DNA from: Methylobacterium sp. J-048
GTDB taxonomy: Bacteria > Pseudomonadota > Alphaproteobacteria > Rhizobiales > Beijerinckiaceae
Reading direction: 5' to 3'
DNA length: 64,000 nucleotides
NCBI RefSeq assembly: GCF_022829515.1
Contig: NZ_JAKSYL010000198.1
Span: 1 to 64,000, forward strand
This document shows, piece by piece, positions 8,589 to 19,287 of this stretch (its first letter is position 1; each line of letters opens with the position of its first letter). The position numbers and the translations under genes were made by a program. The notes under the pieces were generated by a model, which saw only the letters and a list, made by a program, of their open reading frames with translations, was not told the origin of the DNA and searched no databases.

Positions 8589-10054
8589 TGCTGATCCTCG
8601 ATCACGACAGGGCCGGGGGCTACTGGGGCGCGGTCTACGTCTTCACGGCGATCAAGGGCTTGCAGGTCGTCATCGACGGCCCGGTCGGCTGCGAGAACCT
8701 GCCGGTGACCTCGGTGCTGCACTACACCGACGCGCTGCCGCCGCACGAATTGCCGATCGTCGTCACGGGCCTCGCCGAGGAAGAGCTCGGCCGCCACGGC
8801 ACCGAGGGCGCGATGAAGCGCGCTCAAGCCACCCTCGATCCGGGCCAGCCCAGCGTGGTGGTCACCGGCTCGATCGCCGAGATGATCGGCGGCGGCGTGA
8901 CCCCCGAGGGCACCGGCCTTCAGCGCTTTCTGCCGCGCACCATCGACGAGGACCAGTGGCAGGCCGCCGACCGGGCCATGCGCTGGCTCTGGCAGGAATA
9001 CGGCGCCAAGAAATTCGCCAAGAAGGGCATCCCGGCCCGGCCCGAGAGGAAGCCCGGCGAGAAGCGGCGGGTGAACATCATCGGGCCGGCCTACGGCACC
9101 TTCAACATGCCCTCCGATCTCGCCGAGATCCGGCGGCTGGTGGAGGGGATCGGCGCCGAGGTGAACCTCACCTTCCCGCTGGGTTCGCACCTGGCGGACG
9201 TCCCCAAGCTCGTCAACGCCGACGCCAATGTCTGCCTCTATCGCGAGTTCGGTCGCCTGCTCTGCGAGGACCTGGAGCGGCCTTACCTGCAAGCACCGGT
9301 CGGCATCCTCTCGACCACCAAGTTCCTGCGCTCGCTGGGCGCGATCCTCGGACTCGATCCGGAGCCGTTCATCGAGCGCGAGCGCCACACCACGATCAAG
9401 CCGGTCTGGGATCTCTGGCGCTCGGTCACGCAGGACTTCTTCGGGACCGCCAGCTTCGGGATCGTCGCGACGGAGACCTACGCCCGCGGCGTCCGGCACT
9501 TCCTCGAAGACGAGATGGGCCTGCCCTGCCACTTCGCCTTCAGCCGGTCCGCCGGGCAGAAGCCCGATAACGACGCGGTCCGGAAGGCCGTCACCGAGCG
9601 TCCGCCGCTGGTGCTGTTCGGCTCGTTCAACGAGCGGATGTACCTCGCCGAGTGCGGGGCCCGGGCGACCTACATCCCGGCCTCGTTCCCCGGCGCGATC
9701 ATCCGGCGGCACACCGGCACGCCGTTCATGGGTTTTGCCGGCGCGACCTACCTGGTCCAGGAAGTCTGCAACGCGCTGTTCGACACGCTCTTCCACATCC
9801 TGCCGCTCGCCCGCGACATGGACAAGGTCGAGGCCACCCCGGCGCGCCACCATCGCGAACTACCCTGGGACGAGGCGGCGCGTGCAGCCCTTGACGATTT
9901 GGTCGAGGCGCAGCCGGTCCTGGCCCGCATCTCCGCCGCCAAGCGCCTGCGCGACGCCGCCGAACGCGCGGCCCGCACCTCCGAATCCGCTGCCGTGGCC
10001 CCAGCCCATGTAGCGCGCGCCCGAGCCGACCTTGCCGGGGGGATCCCCGCATGA
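8588..10054 (+). CDS. bchZ: BchZ, chlorophyllide a reductase subunit Z
   Basis: Second catalytic subunit of chlorophyllide a reductase (NifK-like), partner of BchY. The start MLILDHDRAGGYWGAVYVFT and the Cys-containing segment VIDGPVGCENLPVTSVLHYT are characteristic, and the C-terminal part contains MGFAGATYLVQEVCNALFDTL. It is 488 residues from ATG 8588, which shares a base with the bchY stop. The same reading frame stays open upstream into bchY, but that extension is only a shadow. pufQ follows immediately. Confidence 0.92.
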   Translation: MLILDHDRAGGYWGAVYVFTAIKGLQVVIDGPVGCENLPVTSVLHYTDALPPHELPIVVTGLAEEELGRHGTEGAMKRAQATLDPGQPSVVVTGSIAEMIGGGVTPEGTGLQRFLPRTIDEDQWQAADRAMRWLWQEYGAKKFAKKGIPARPERKPGEKRRVNIIGPAYGTFNMPSDLAEIRRLVEGIGAEVNLTFPLGSHLADVPKLVNADANVCLYREFGRLLCEDLERPYLQAPVGILSTTKFLRSLGAILGLDPEPFIERERHTTIKPVWDLWRSVTQDFFGTASFGIVATETYARGVRHFLEDEMGLPCHFAFSRSAGQKPDNDAVRKAVTERPPLVLFGSFNERMYLAECGARATYIPASFPGAIIRRHTGTPFMGFAGATYLVQEVCNALFDTLFHILPLARDMDKVEATPARHHRELPWDEAARAALDDLVEAQPVLARISAAKRLRDAAERAARTSESAAVAPAHVARARADLAGGIPA

Positions 10055-10089
10055 GCCGCCTATCCGTTCCCCCCAGAGGAGACCTGACG

Positions 10090-10311
10090 ATGCGTACGAT
10101 GGTCCCGACCGCGCGCCTGCACCACGAAGCTCTGCAGTTCCGGCTGATCCTCGCCGCGACCTACCCGTGCTTCCTCGCCGCCGCCGCCCTCGGACGCTTC
10201 AAGCCGGCCCGGGACGCGTCCCGCCCCGGATTCCAGCCGGCGCGCCGCTCGGTGTTCGGCGAGGCCCGGGCCATGGCGGTCCAGGCCATTCCCTTTGCCT
10301 TCATGGGCTGA
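10090..10311 (+). CDS. pufQ: PufQ-like protein
   Basis: Small membrane protein of 73 residues in the position where pufQ is found in other purple bacteria, between bchZ and pufB. PufQ has been linked to bacteriochlorophyll synthesis and pigment-complex formation. The sequence shows the pattern HEALQFRLILAATYPCFLAAA (one hydrophobic segment beginning with a charged EALQFR stretch) and an Arg-rich C-terminal half. I prefer ATG 10090, seven to nine bases behind AGAGGAGA (10075-10082). An in-frame ATG at 10051 overlaps the bchZ stop but has no ribosome site. The family call rests on position plus weak sequence likeness. Confidence 0.72.
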   Translation: MRTMVPTARLHHEALQFRLILAATYPCFLAAAALGRFKPARDASRPGFQPARRSVFGEARAMAVQAIPFAFMG

Positions 10312-10435
10312 ACGCCCTGAACGAGATGCTTCCGTCCGGTGACGCGGGGGAAGTCACGCCGTGCCGCCAAGAGCGCCACGGCAGCACCCGTCGCGTTCCT
10401 CTCGGGAGCGCGGCCAACACACGGAGGTCTGAACG
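10312..10435 (+). promoter_or_regulatory. pufQ-pufB leader region
   Basis: 124 bases without a gene. They contain short inverted repeats that could fold in the mRNA, for example gtgac/gtcac at about 10338-10356 and gccgtg/cacggc at 10360-10384. A good ribosome site (ACGGAGG, about 10423-10429) precedes pufB. No TGT-N12-ACA palindrome is present, so a PpsR site for a separate puf promoter is not visible here; anaerobic activation (RegA/PrpA type) cannot be judged by eye. Confidence 0.45.
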
Positions 10436-10672
10436 ATGGCCGGTGGACCCGTTGCAACAGAAAGACCGAGCAGCCTGTCCGGGCTGACGGAACCGGAAGC
10501 CAAGGAGTTCCACGCGATCTTCCTGACGAGCTTCCTCATCTTCACGGCGATTGCCGTGGTCGCCCACATCCTCGTCTGGTTGTGGCGCCCGTGGCTTCCC
10601 GGACCGCAGGGCTACGCCTCTCTCGAAGGCGTCACCGATGCGGCCCGCGCCCTCGTCACGATGATCGGCTGA
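10436..10672 (+). CDS. pufB: PufB, light-harvesting LH1 beta chain
   Basis: Single-span antenna polypeptide that binds bacteriochlorophyll in the LH1 ring around the reaction centre. The polar N-terminus ends in EAKEFHAIFLTSF, followed by the membrane helix LIFTAIAVVAHILVWLWRPW. The His in VVAHIL is the expected Mg ligand, four residues before the aromatic WLWRPWLPG exit motif. It is 78 residues long, slightly longer than many beta chains because of a C-terminal extension after WLPG. pufA follows after 10 bases. Confidence 0.95.
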   Translation: MAGGPVATERPSSLSGLTEPEAKEFHAIFLTSFLIFTAIAVVAHILVWLWRPWLPGPQGYASLEGVTDAARALVTMIG

Positions 10673-10682
10673 GGAGGAACGG

Positions 10683-10871
10683 ATGCACAAGGTCTGGTTA
10701 CTGTTCGATCCGCGGCGCACGCTGGTGGCTCTGTTCACCTTCCTCTTCATCCTGGCGCTGCTGATCCACTTCATCCTGCTCTCGACCGACCGGTTCAACT
10801 GGCTGGAAGGTCCGAAGGCGAACAAGGCGGCGAGCAACATCACGCTCGTCCTGCCCAGCATGCCTGCCTGA
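10683..10871 (+). CDS. pufA: PufA, light-harvesting LH1 alpha chain
   Basis: LH1 antenna alpha polypeptide, 62 residues. The N-terminal MHKVWLLFDPRRTLVALF matches the conserved KVW.LFDPRR start of alpha chains. The membrane helix continues through ILALLIHFILLSTDRFNW, with the His of LLIHFIL as the bacteriochlorophyll ligand and the following Trp as the usual hydrogen-bond partner. It is paired with PufB and followed by a strong hairpin before pufL. Confidence 0.96.
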   Translation: MHKVWLLFDPRRTLVALFTFLFILALLIHFILLSTDRFNWLEGPKANKAASNITLVLPSMPA

Positions 10872-10882
10872 CCCAGGCCGGC

Positions 10883-10913
10883 CGGGACCGCGGCAGCCAA
10901 GGCCGCGGTCCCG
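10883..10913 (+). terminator. pufA-pufL intercistronic hairpin
   Basis: A perfect 12-base stem (10883-10894 pairing with 10902-10913, cgggaccgcggc with gccgcggtcccg) with a 7-base loop lies 12 bases after the pufA stop. In Rhodobacter an intercistronic hairpin at this place protects the pufBA transcript from 3' decay and partly ends transcription, giving excess antenna over reaction-centre mRNA. The same role is inferred here. There is no T-tract. Confidence 0.75.
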
Positions 10914-10954
10914 AAACCCGAAAAGATTTGCGGCCGGGCTGAGGAGTGTCCGCC

Positions 10955-11779
10955 ATGGCGATGCTGAGCTTCGAGCGAAAGTACAGGATCCGCGGCGGGA
11001 CGCTGCTCGGGGGCGACCTATTCGACTTCTGGGTCGGGCCGTTCTTCGTCGGATTCTTCGGCGTGACCGGGCTGTTCTTCACCGTGCTCGGCACCGCGCT
11101 GGTGATCTACGGCGCCGCGATCGGGCCGACCTGGAACGTCTGGCAGATCAACATCGCGCCGCCCGACATCAGTTACGGGCTGAAGCTCGCGCCGCTCAAG
11201 GAGGGTGGCCTCTGGCAGATCATCACGTTCTGCGCGCTGGGCTCGTTCCTCTCCTGGATGATGCGCGAGGTCGAGATCTGCCGGAAGCTCGGTATCGGCT
11301 ATCACGTGCCGGCCGCCTTCGGCATGGCGATCTTCGCCTATTTCACCCTCGTGGTGTTCCGGCCGTTCCTGATGGGCGCCTGGGGCTACGGCTTCCCGTA
11401 CGGCATCCTCAGCCATCTCGACTGGGTGTCGAACACCGGATACCAATATCTACACTTCCACTACAATCCGGCGCACATGCTGGCCGTGACATTCTTCTTC
11501 ACGACCACCCTGGCGCTGGCGATGCACGGCGGCCTGATCCTCGCGGCGACCAACCCGAAGAAGGGCGAGACCGTGAAGACCCCCGAGCACGAGGACACGT
11601 TCTTCCGCGACACGATCGGCTACTCGATCGGCACGCTGGGCATCCACCGGCTCGGCCTGTTCCTCGCCTTGTCGGCGGGCTTCTGGAGCGCCGTCTGCAT
11701 CGTGATCAGCGGGCCGTTCTGGACCCAGGGCTGGCCGCAATGGTGGGGCTGGTGGCTCAACCTGCCGGTCTGGCGCTGA
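10955..11779 (+). CDS. pufL: PufL, photosynthetic reaction centre L subunit
   Basis: Core reaction-centre subunit with five membrane helices, carrying the special-pair and accessory bacteriochlorophylls with PufM. The family start MAMLSFERKYRIRGGTLLGG is present. HFHYNPAHMLAVTFFF and ALAMHGGLILAA contain the conserved histidines (special pair, and the His that ligates the non-heme iron). ATG 10955 follows GAGGAG (10941-10946) and gives 274 residues, the normal length. An in-frame GTG at 10946 overlaps the ribosome site and is rejected. Confidence 0.97.
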   Translation: MAMLSFERKYRIRGGTLLGGDLFDFWVGPFFVGFFGVTGLFFTVLGTALVIYGAAIGPTWNVWQINIAPPDISYGLKLAPLKEGGLWQIITFCALGSFLSWMMREVEICRKLGIGYHVPAAFGMAIFAYFTLVVFRPFLMGAWGYGFPYGILSHLDWVSNTGYQYLHFHYNPAHMLAVTFFFTTTLALAMHGGLILAATNPKKGETVKTPEHEDTFFRDTIGYSIGTLGIHRLGLFLALSAGFWSAVCIVISGPFWTQGWPQWWGWWLNLPVWR

Positions 11780-11873
11780 GCAACCGCTCGCCCGCCGCAA
11801 CACGGACGATCCAAGATCAATAATCCAAGCCGGCGCTGCACGACACGTGCGGCCGACCGGGGGAGGGCGGGCG

Positions 11874-12854
11874 ATGGCCTATTATCAGAACATCTTCACC
11901 CAGGTTCAGGTGCGCCCGCTGGAGCCGGAGAACGGCATCCCGGTGAGTTCCGACGAACGGGTCGGCAAGCCGTTCAACAGCTACCTGTTCGGGCTCATCG
12001 GAAACAGCCAGGTCGGTCCGATCTACATCGGCTACGTCGCCGCCCTGTCGATGGTCTGCGGCCTGATCGCCTTCGAGATCATCGGGCTCAACATGTGGGC
12101 CTCGGTGAACTGGGATCCGGTGCAGTTCGCCCGGCAATTGCCCTGGCTCGCCCTGGAACCGCCCTTGCCGAAATACGGTCTGAAGGTCCTGCCACCGCTC
12201 AACGAGGGCGGCTGGTGGCTGATCGCCGGCTTCTTCCTGACCGCGGCGATCCTGCTCTGGTGGGTCCATCTCTACCGCCGGGCCCGGGCGCTGGGCCTCG
12301 GCACTCACGTGCCGTGGGCGTTCGCCTCGGCGATCTGGCTCTACCTGGTCCTCGGCTTCATCCGGCCGCTGATGATGGGCTCGTGGTCGGAGGCGGTGCC
12401 GTTCGGGATCTTCCCCCACCTCGATTGGACCGCGGCGTTCTCGCTCCGCTACGGCAATCTGTTCTACAACCCGTTCCACATGCTCTCGATCACGTTCCTC
12501 TACGGATCGACGCTGCTGTTCGCGATGCACGGGGGCACCATCCTGGCCTGCTCCCGCTACGGCGCCGACCGAGAGATCGACCAGATCGTCGATCGCGGCA
12601 CCGCCACCGAGCGCGCCGCCCTGTTCTGGCGCTGGACCATGGGCTTCAACGCCACGATGGAATCGATCCATCGCTGGGCCTGGTGGTTCGCGGTTCTGAC
12701 GACGCTGACCGGCGGCATCGGCATCCTGCTCACCGGCACCGTGGTCGACAACTGGTACCTCTGGGCGGTCAAGCACGGCGTCGCCCCGTCTTATCCGCAG
12801 GTCTACGGCCCGATCGTCGACCCCGCCCATCTCGCACCCGGCATGAAGCCGTGA
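11874..12854 (+). CDS. pufM: PufM, photosynthetic reaction centre M subunit
   Basis: Reaction-centre M subunit, 326 residues, homologous to PufL. It starts MAYYQNIFTQVQVRPLEPE and has LFYNPFHMLSITFLYGSTLL and FAMHGGTILACSRYG with the special-pair and iron-ligand histidines, then the C-terminal MESIHRWAWWFAVLTTLTGG quinone-site region. ATG 11874 has GGGAGGG at 11861-11867. The frame is open back to 11847 but without a better start. An unusually long gap of 94 bases separates it from pufL. Confidence 0.97.
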   Translation: MAYYQNIFTQVQVRPLEPENGIPVSSDERVGKPFNSYLFGLIGNSQVGPIYIGYVAALSMVCGLIAFEIIGLNMWASVNWDPVQFARQLPWLALEPPLPKYGLKVLPPLNEGGWWLIAGFFLTAAILLWWVHLYRRARALGLGTHVPWAFASAIWLYLVLGFIRPLMMGSWSEAVPFGIFPHLDWTAAFSLRYGNLFYNPFHMLSITFLYGSTLLFAMHGGTILACSRYGADREIDQIVDRGTATERAALFWRWTMGFNATMESIHRWAWWFAVLTTLTGGIGILLTGTVVDNWYLWAVKHGVAPSYPQVYGPIVDPAHLAPGMKP

Positions 12855-12864
12855 GGAGGCCGTC

Positions 12865-13977
12865 ATGAAGACGATTCTGGCGGTGGTCGGCGGGGCGCTG
12901 GCCCTGTTTCTCACTATCGCGATGTTTGGGGGCGCGGGCTGGACCCATCCCCCCATGGCGGTCAAGCAGACCGGCTTCCGCGGCACCGGCATGGACCTGA
13001 TCCGGACCCGGTCCGGGAACGAGGCGCTCGCCGCGGCCAACGTCGCGCCGGCCCCCGCCGACCCGGCCGATGCCGGCGGCGACAAGGCGTCCGCGGTCTA
13101 CGAGAACGTCCAGGTTCTGGGCGATCTCTCGGCCGAGCAGTTCAACCGGCTGATGGTGTCGATCACCGAGTGGGTGGCGCCCCAACAGGGCTGCACCTAC
13201 TGCCACAGCACCGAGAACATGGCCTCCGACGAGCTGTACCAGAAGCGCGTCGCCCGCCGGATGCTGCAGATGACCCAGACGATCAATTCGTCCTGGAAGG
13301 AGAAGCACGTCCACGAGGCGGGCGTGACCTGCTACACCTGCCACCGGGGCAACCCGGTGCCGGCCAACATCTGGTTCGACCGCCCCGTCCAGGGCGCCGG
13401 ACGGTTCATCCCGCGCAACAACAGCCAGAACCTGGCCTCCGCGGAGGTCGGCAACACCTCGCTGCCCTACGACGTCTACCAGGCGTTCTACCAGCACAAG
13501 GACACGTCCGAGGACGCGGTGCGGGTCAACGGCACCACGGTCCTGCCCGAGACGAAGGGCAAGCCGATCCAGGACGCGGAGAAGACCTTCGCGATCATGA
13601 TCAGCATGTCGCAATCGCTCGGGGTGAACTGCACCTTCTGCCACAACACCCGGTCGGTGGCGCAGTGGGACACCAGTACGCCCAACCGGGTCCATGCCTG
13701 GTACGGCATCCGCATGGTGCGCGACCTGAACCAGGACTTCATGGAGCCGCTCACCGGGACCTTCCCGCGTAACCGCCTCGGAGCGCTGGGTGACGTGCCG
13801 AAGATCAACTGCGCCACCTGCCACAACGGCGCCAACAAGCCGCTGAACGGCGCCAACGTGATCAGCCCCTATCCGGAGCTGTCGCACCCGACCATCGAGG
13901 CGAGCCTACCCACCGGCGAAGCGAAGGATCCGATCCCGGGCACGAATACGCCGGCCCTCAAGCCGTCGAAGCCCTGA
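12865..13977 (+). CDS. pufC: PufC, tetraheme cytochrome c subunit of the reaction centre
   Basis: Periplasmic cytochrome that re-reduces the photo-oxidised special pair. Four CXXCH heme sites are present (CTYCH, CYTCH, CTFCH, CATCH). The N-terminus MKTILAVVGGALALFLTIAM is a membrane-inserted segment; no lipobox Cys follows, so it is probably anchored by an uncleaved helix. It is 370 residues long, standard for the family. The gene starts 10 bases after pufM and closes the puf operon, with a hairpin just downstream. Confidence 0.96.
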   Translation: MKTILAVVGGALALFLTIAMFGGAGWTHPPMAVKQTGFRGTGMDLIRTRSGNEALAAANVAPAPADPADAGGDKASAVYENVQVLGDLSAEQFNRLMVSITEWVAPQQGCTYCHSTENMASDELYQKRVARRMLQMTQTINSSWKEKHVHEAGVTCYTCHRGNPVPANIWFDRPVQGAGRFIPRNNSQNLASAEVGNTSLPYDVYQAFYQHKDTSEDAVRVNGTTVLPETKGKPIQDAEKTFAIMISMSQSLGVNCTFCHNTRSVAQWDTSTPNRVHAWYGIRMVRDLNQDFMEPLTGTFPRNRLGALGDVPKINCATCHNGANKPLNGANVISPYPELSHPTIEASLPTGEAKDPIPGTNTPALKPSKP

Positions 13978-13985
13978 GGCGACCC

Positions 13986-14017
13986 GACGAAGCGCCGGAG
14001 CCATCCGGCGCTTCGTC
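13986..14017 (+). terminator. Hairpin after pufC
   Basis: A perfect 14-base inverted repeat (13986-13999 with 14004-14017, gacgaagcgccgga with tccggcgcttcgtc) with loop GCCA sits 8 bases after the pufC stop. There is no run of T after it. It probably ends or stabilises the 3' end of the puf message. Confidence 0.75.
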
Positions 14018-14093
14018 ACGCGCCAGCCACAGGGAACCGCGATACGCTATGGGCGTCGACCGTCAACGGCCGAGCTCGGCCCTGGAGGCGCCT

Positions 14094-14246
14094 GTGACCG
14101 TCACCATCTCGAACCTGCAGCCGCTCATCGCGATCCTGGCCGGGATCCTGATCCTGATCGTCCCGCGGCTCCTCAACTATATCGTCGCGATCTACCTGAT
14201 CGTGGTCGGCGTGATCGGTCTCGGGCTGCTGCGCGGCATCTCTTGA
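14094..14246 (+). CDS. DUF3096 family small membrane protein
   Basis: 50-residue hydrophobic protein: LQPLIAILAGILILIVPRLL followed by YIVAIYLIVVGVIGLGLLRG, two membrane spans separated by a short Pro-Arg turn. This pattern matches DUF3096, a family of tiny bacterial membrane proteins without known role. GTG 14094 is preceded by TGGAGG (about 14083-14088), which decides the start; the frame is open upstream to 14049 without a better site. It is isolated between puf and ppdK. Confidence 0.75.
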   Translation: MTVTISNLQPLIAILAGILILIVPRLLNYIVAIYLIVVGVIGLGLLRGIS

Positions 14247-14403
14247 GACCCCTGCGCAAGCTCGATTCCTGACAGACCGCCCCGGCCGTCAGGTCGGCGC
14301 GCACAAGCCCGCAATGCGTTCATCTTGCGTTGCGTTGCGGGATGGTCCAACCCGCGCCCATCAGCTCGGCCTGCGCCGGGCACCAGATATGGACGGGATC
14401 GAC

Positions 14404-17094
<2,691 letters not shown>

Positions 17095-17108
17095 GGCGAT
17101 CGTCTCCA

Positions 17109-17146
17109 GCCGGTATCGGGGGCTGTTCGCCGTGCCCGATACCGGC
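17109..17146 (+). terminator. Hairpin downstream of ppdK
   Basis: A perfect 12-base stem (17109-17120 gccggtatcggg, 17135-17146 cccgataccggc) with a 14-base loop, 14 bases after the ppdK stop. No clear T-tract follows. Confidence 0.7.
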
Positions 17147-17297
17147 CGTCAACCAATCGAGACGAATCACTGTTGAAAATCGTTCAGGGCAGTTGAACCC
17201 GGCGCAAGACCGGCCGTTTATTGATCGATCCGGCGGATTGCGCGTGATGCTCATCGCTCCGTCCCGGGCCTAGCGTCAGGCGCCAGAATCACCAGCC

Positions 17298-17549
17298 ATG
17301 ATTCCCCGCAGCCCTTCTCCGCTGTACCTCGACACCGCAGCCGCGGCCCCCGTTCCGCGCCTGGCCGTGAGGGCTTATTTCGCGACGGTCGCCGGACTCG
17401 GGGCGGTCGTGACCGCCGTGATGCTGATGATGTCGGTCGCAGCCAACAGCGGCGGCGAGGCTGAGCGCATCGCCGATACTCAGGACGACGGCTACACAGC
17501 GACGTTGGTCTCGGCCCTCGCGATCAGCCTGTCCAAGTTGCTGCGCTGA
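17298..17549 (+). CDS. Small single-span membrane protein, unknown function
   Basis: 83 residues. A Pro/Ala-rich N-terminus is followed by one hydrophobic span (LAVRAYFATVAGLGAVVTAV with MLMMSVAAN) and a polar C-terminus. No family was recognised. It is convergent with the DUF882 gene, which ends 28 bases away. Coding is supported by the open frame and membrane-protein composition only, so the call is tentative. Confidence 0.45.
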   Translation: MIPRSPSPLYLDTAAAAPVPRLAVRAYFATVAGLGAVVTAVMLMMSVAANSGGEAERIADTQDDGYTATLVSALAISLSKLLR

Positions 17550-17576
17550 ACCCGGTCCCGTCCGACCCTTCGAGCC

Positions 17577-19076
17577 TCAACGTGCCCCGCGCGTCGCCGA
17601 GCCGGTGAACCGTGCGGCCGTCAGTTCGTCGCCGGGGCTCTTCGCGCTGAACTTGGTCGAGACCGGGCCGGGCTTTGCCACGACGACTGCGTCCGGGGCC
17701 GCATCGCGGAGGCGGGTCGCGGCCAGCCGGACCGGGGCGCTGCGGCTTGCGGGTGCCGCGACCGGACCGGCCGACGCCGCCTCGAACAGGGCGCGCAACT
17801 GCGTCTTCGCATCGGCATCCGCGGCGACCAGCGGGCGCCGCGGTGCCGACTCGACCACGGACTCCTTTGCCAGAGCGCGCGTGGCGGTCGGCGCCGACAG
17901 GTTGGCCATGCCCCCGTCGAGCGAGGCGAACTGGACCGGACGCGGCGGCGGCAACGGCATGGTGATGGCGGCCGCTGCGACGGCAGTGAACCCGGAGGGC
18001 CGGCGCGGCGGCAGGGGTGCGAGGACGGCGGCAACGGCATCGTCGGCGACCGCCGCCGGCTTCTCGACGGTGAGCAGGGCGCGCGCGTCCACCGGCTGGC
18101 TCCCGGCACCCTTTACCGGGTCGGGCCGCCCGAGCGTGTTGCGCAGCGTGTCGTCCGCCGTCGGCGCGGCGTAGGCCAGGGCGGCGCGGGTGCCGACCGG
18201 GTCCTGCGGATCGGCGCTGGCCACCGCGATGACCGGGGCCTGACGGCTGCGCTTCGCCACCGGAGCGGGCGGCGGTGCCGCTTCCGGCTCGGGTGCCGAG
18301 GATCCGCCGCCGAACAGGCTCGCCAGGAAGCCGAACAGGCCGGGCCCGTCCTCCTCCTCGCCGCTCGCCATCTGGGTGGTGAGGCCGGCCACGGTGCCGC
18401 CGCGGGCCAGGATCTCGGCCTTCGCCTCGTCGTAGCGGGCGAAGGGGCGGTTGTCGCTCGCGAGGTGGACGGTCTTGCCGTCCGGGAACAGCCGGGCGAG
18501 CTGGTCGTGCGTCATGCGCGGCCACATCCGCACCGAGCCGACATCGAGATGGACGAAGGGCGTACCGGCATGCGGGTACCAGCCCACGCCGCCGCGCTGC
18601 ATCTGGAGCCCGACCTCGCGGATCCGGTCGATCGAGACCTCGGGCAGGTAGAAGTCCATCGCCTTGCCGAGCATGTGCTGGCTGAACTCGGCGACCATCC
18701 GGGAGCGGCGGCGCAGCATCGCGTTGGTGCCGGGCGAGCGATAGGCCGAGACCACGTGGATCGGCTGCGTCGCGCCGACCTGCCGATAGGCCTCCCAGAC
18801 CGTGTCGAACAGGCGTGGATCCATCTTGATCGGCTCGTTGACCCGCCAATCGCGCAGCAGCCAATTCATCTGCTCGAGGGCTGCACGGTCGTAGCGGCCA
18901 TCGCGCTTGAACGTGATGGTCGCGCTCTCCTTGGTGTGTGTGTGGAAGATCGTGAGCGAGCGGGTATCGCCGTTGGCGACCGCGTTCTCGGTCTCCGCCG
19001 CGCCGGCGATCAGGCCGAGCGCTGTGCCGCACAGGGCGAGGCCGAGGTGTCGGGCAAGTCTTCGAAGGCTCGGCAC
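17577..19076 (-). CDS. DUF882/YcbK-family exported M15-like peptidase with long disordered tail
   Basis: Exported protein of 499 residues with a signal peptide (RHLGLALCGTALGLIAGAAE). Residues about 40-200 form a DUF882 domain related to peptidase M15: LTIFHTHTKESATITFKRDG, VVSAYRSPGTNAML, FSQHMLGKAMDFYLP and FVHLDVGSVRMWPRM contain the zinc-ligand pattern H...D...H. Such proteins act on peptidoglycan peptides. The remaining 290 or so residues are Ala/Pro/Val-rich and low complexity with no domain seen. The start is GTG 19076 with AGGA upstream. The neighbouring L,D-transpeptidase gene in the same direction supports a cell-wall role. Confidence 0.82.
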   Translation of the reverse strand: MPSLRRLARHLGLALCGTALGLIAGAAETENAVANGDTRSLTIFHTHTKESATITFKRDGRYDRAALEQMNWLLRDWRVNEPIKMDPRLFDTVWEAYRQVGATQPIHVVSAYRSPGTNAMLRRRSRMVAEFSQHMLGKAMDFYLPEVSIDRIREVGLQMQRGGVGWYPHAGTPFVHLDVGSVRMWPRMTHDQLARLFPDGKTVHLASDNRPFARYDEAKAEILARGGTVAGLTTQMASGEEEDGPGLFGFLASLFGGGSSAPEPEAAPPPAPVAKRSRQAPVIAVASADPQDPVGTRAALAYAAPTADDTLRNTLGRPDPVKGAGSQPVDARALLTVEKPAAVADDAVAAVLAPLPPRRPSGFTAVAAAAITMPLPPPRPVQFASLDGGMANLSAPTATRALAKESVVESAPRRPLVAADADAKTQLRALFEAASAGPVAAPASRSAPVRLAATRLRDAAPDAVVVAKPGPVSTKFSAKSPGDELTAARFTGSATRGAR

Positions 19077-19287
19077 GATGGTCCTGATCCTCTCCCGAAC
19101 CCGCGAAGGGCATTCGGCGGATGTCCGGTCGAAGCGGTCGGCCCGTTATGGCCGACATCGCTTCGCTGCGCCGAGTCTGCGATGAGAACGGCTAAGGCTG
19201 GACCGTGGCGAAATCGTGCCCGGCTGTGCGGCCGCACACTTCAGGGTTGATGGCGCGAAGACCTGCCCGGCCTTCAGGACGCGACGC

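Noticed and set aside
10051..10089. Earlier pufQ start that overlaps the bchZ stop
   Set aside because: No ribosome site, whereas ATG 10090 has a strong one and gives the expected family length.
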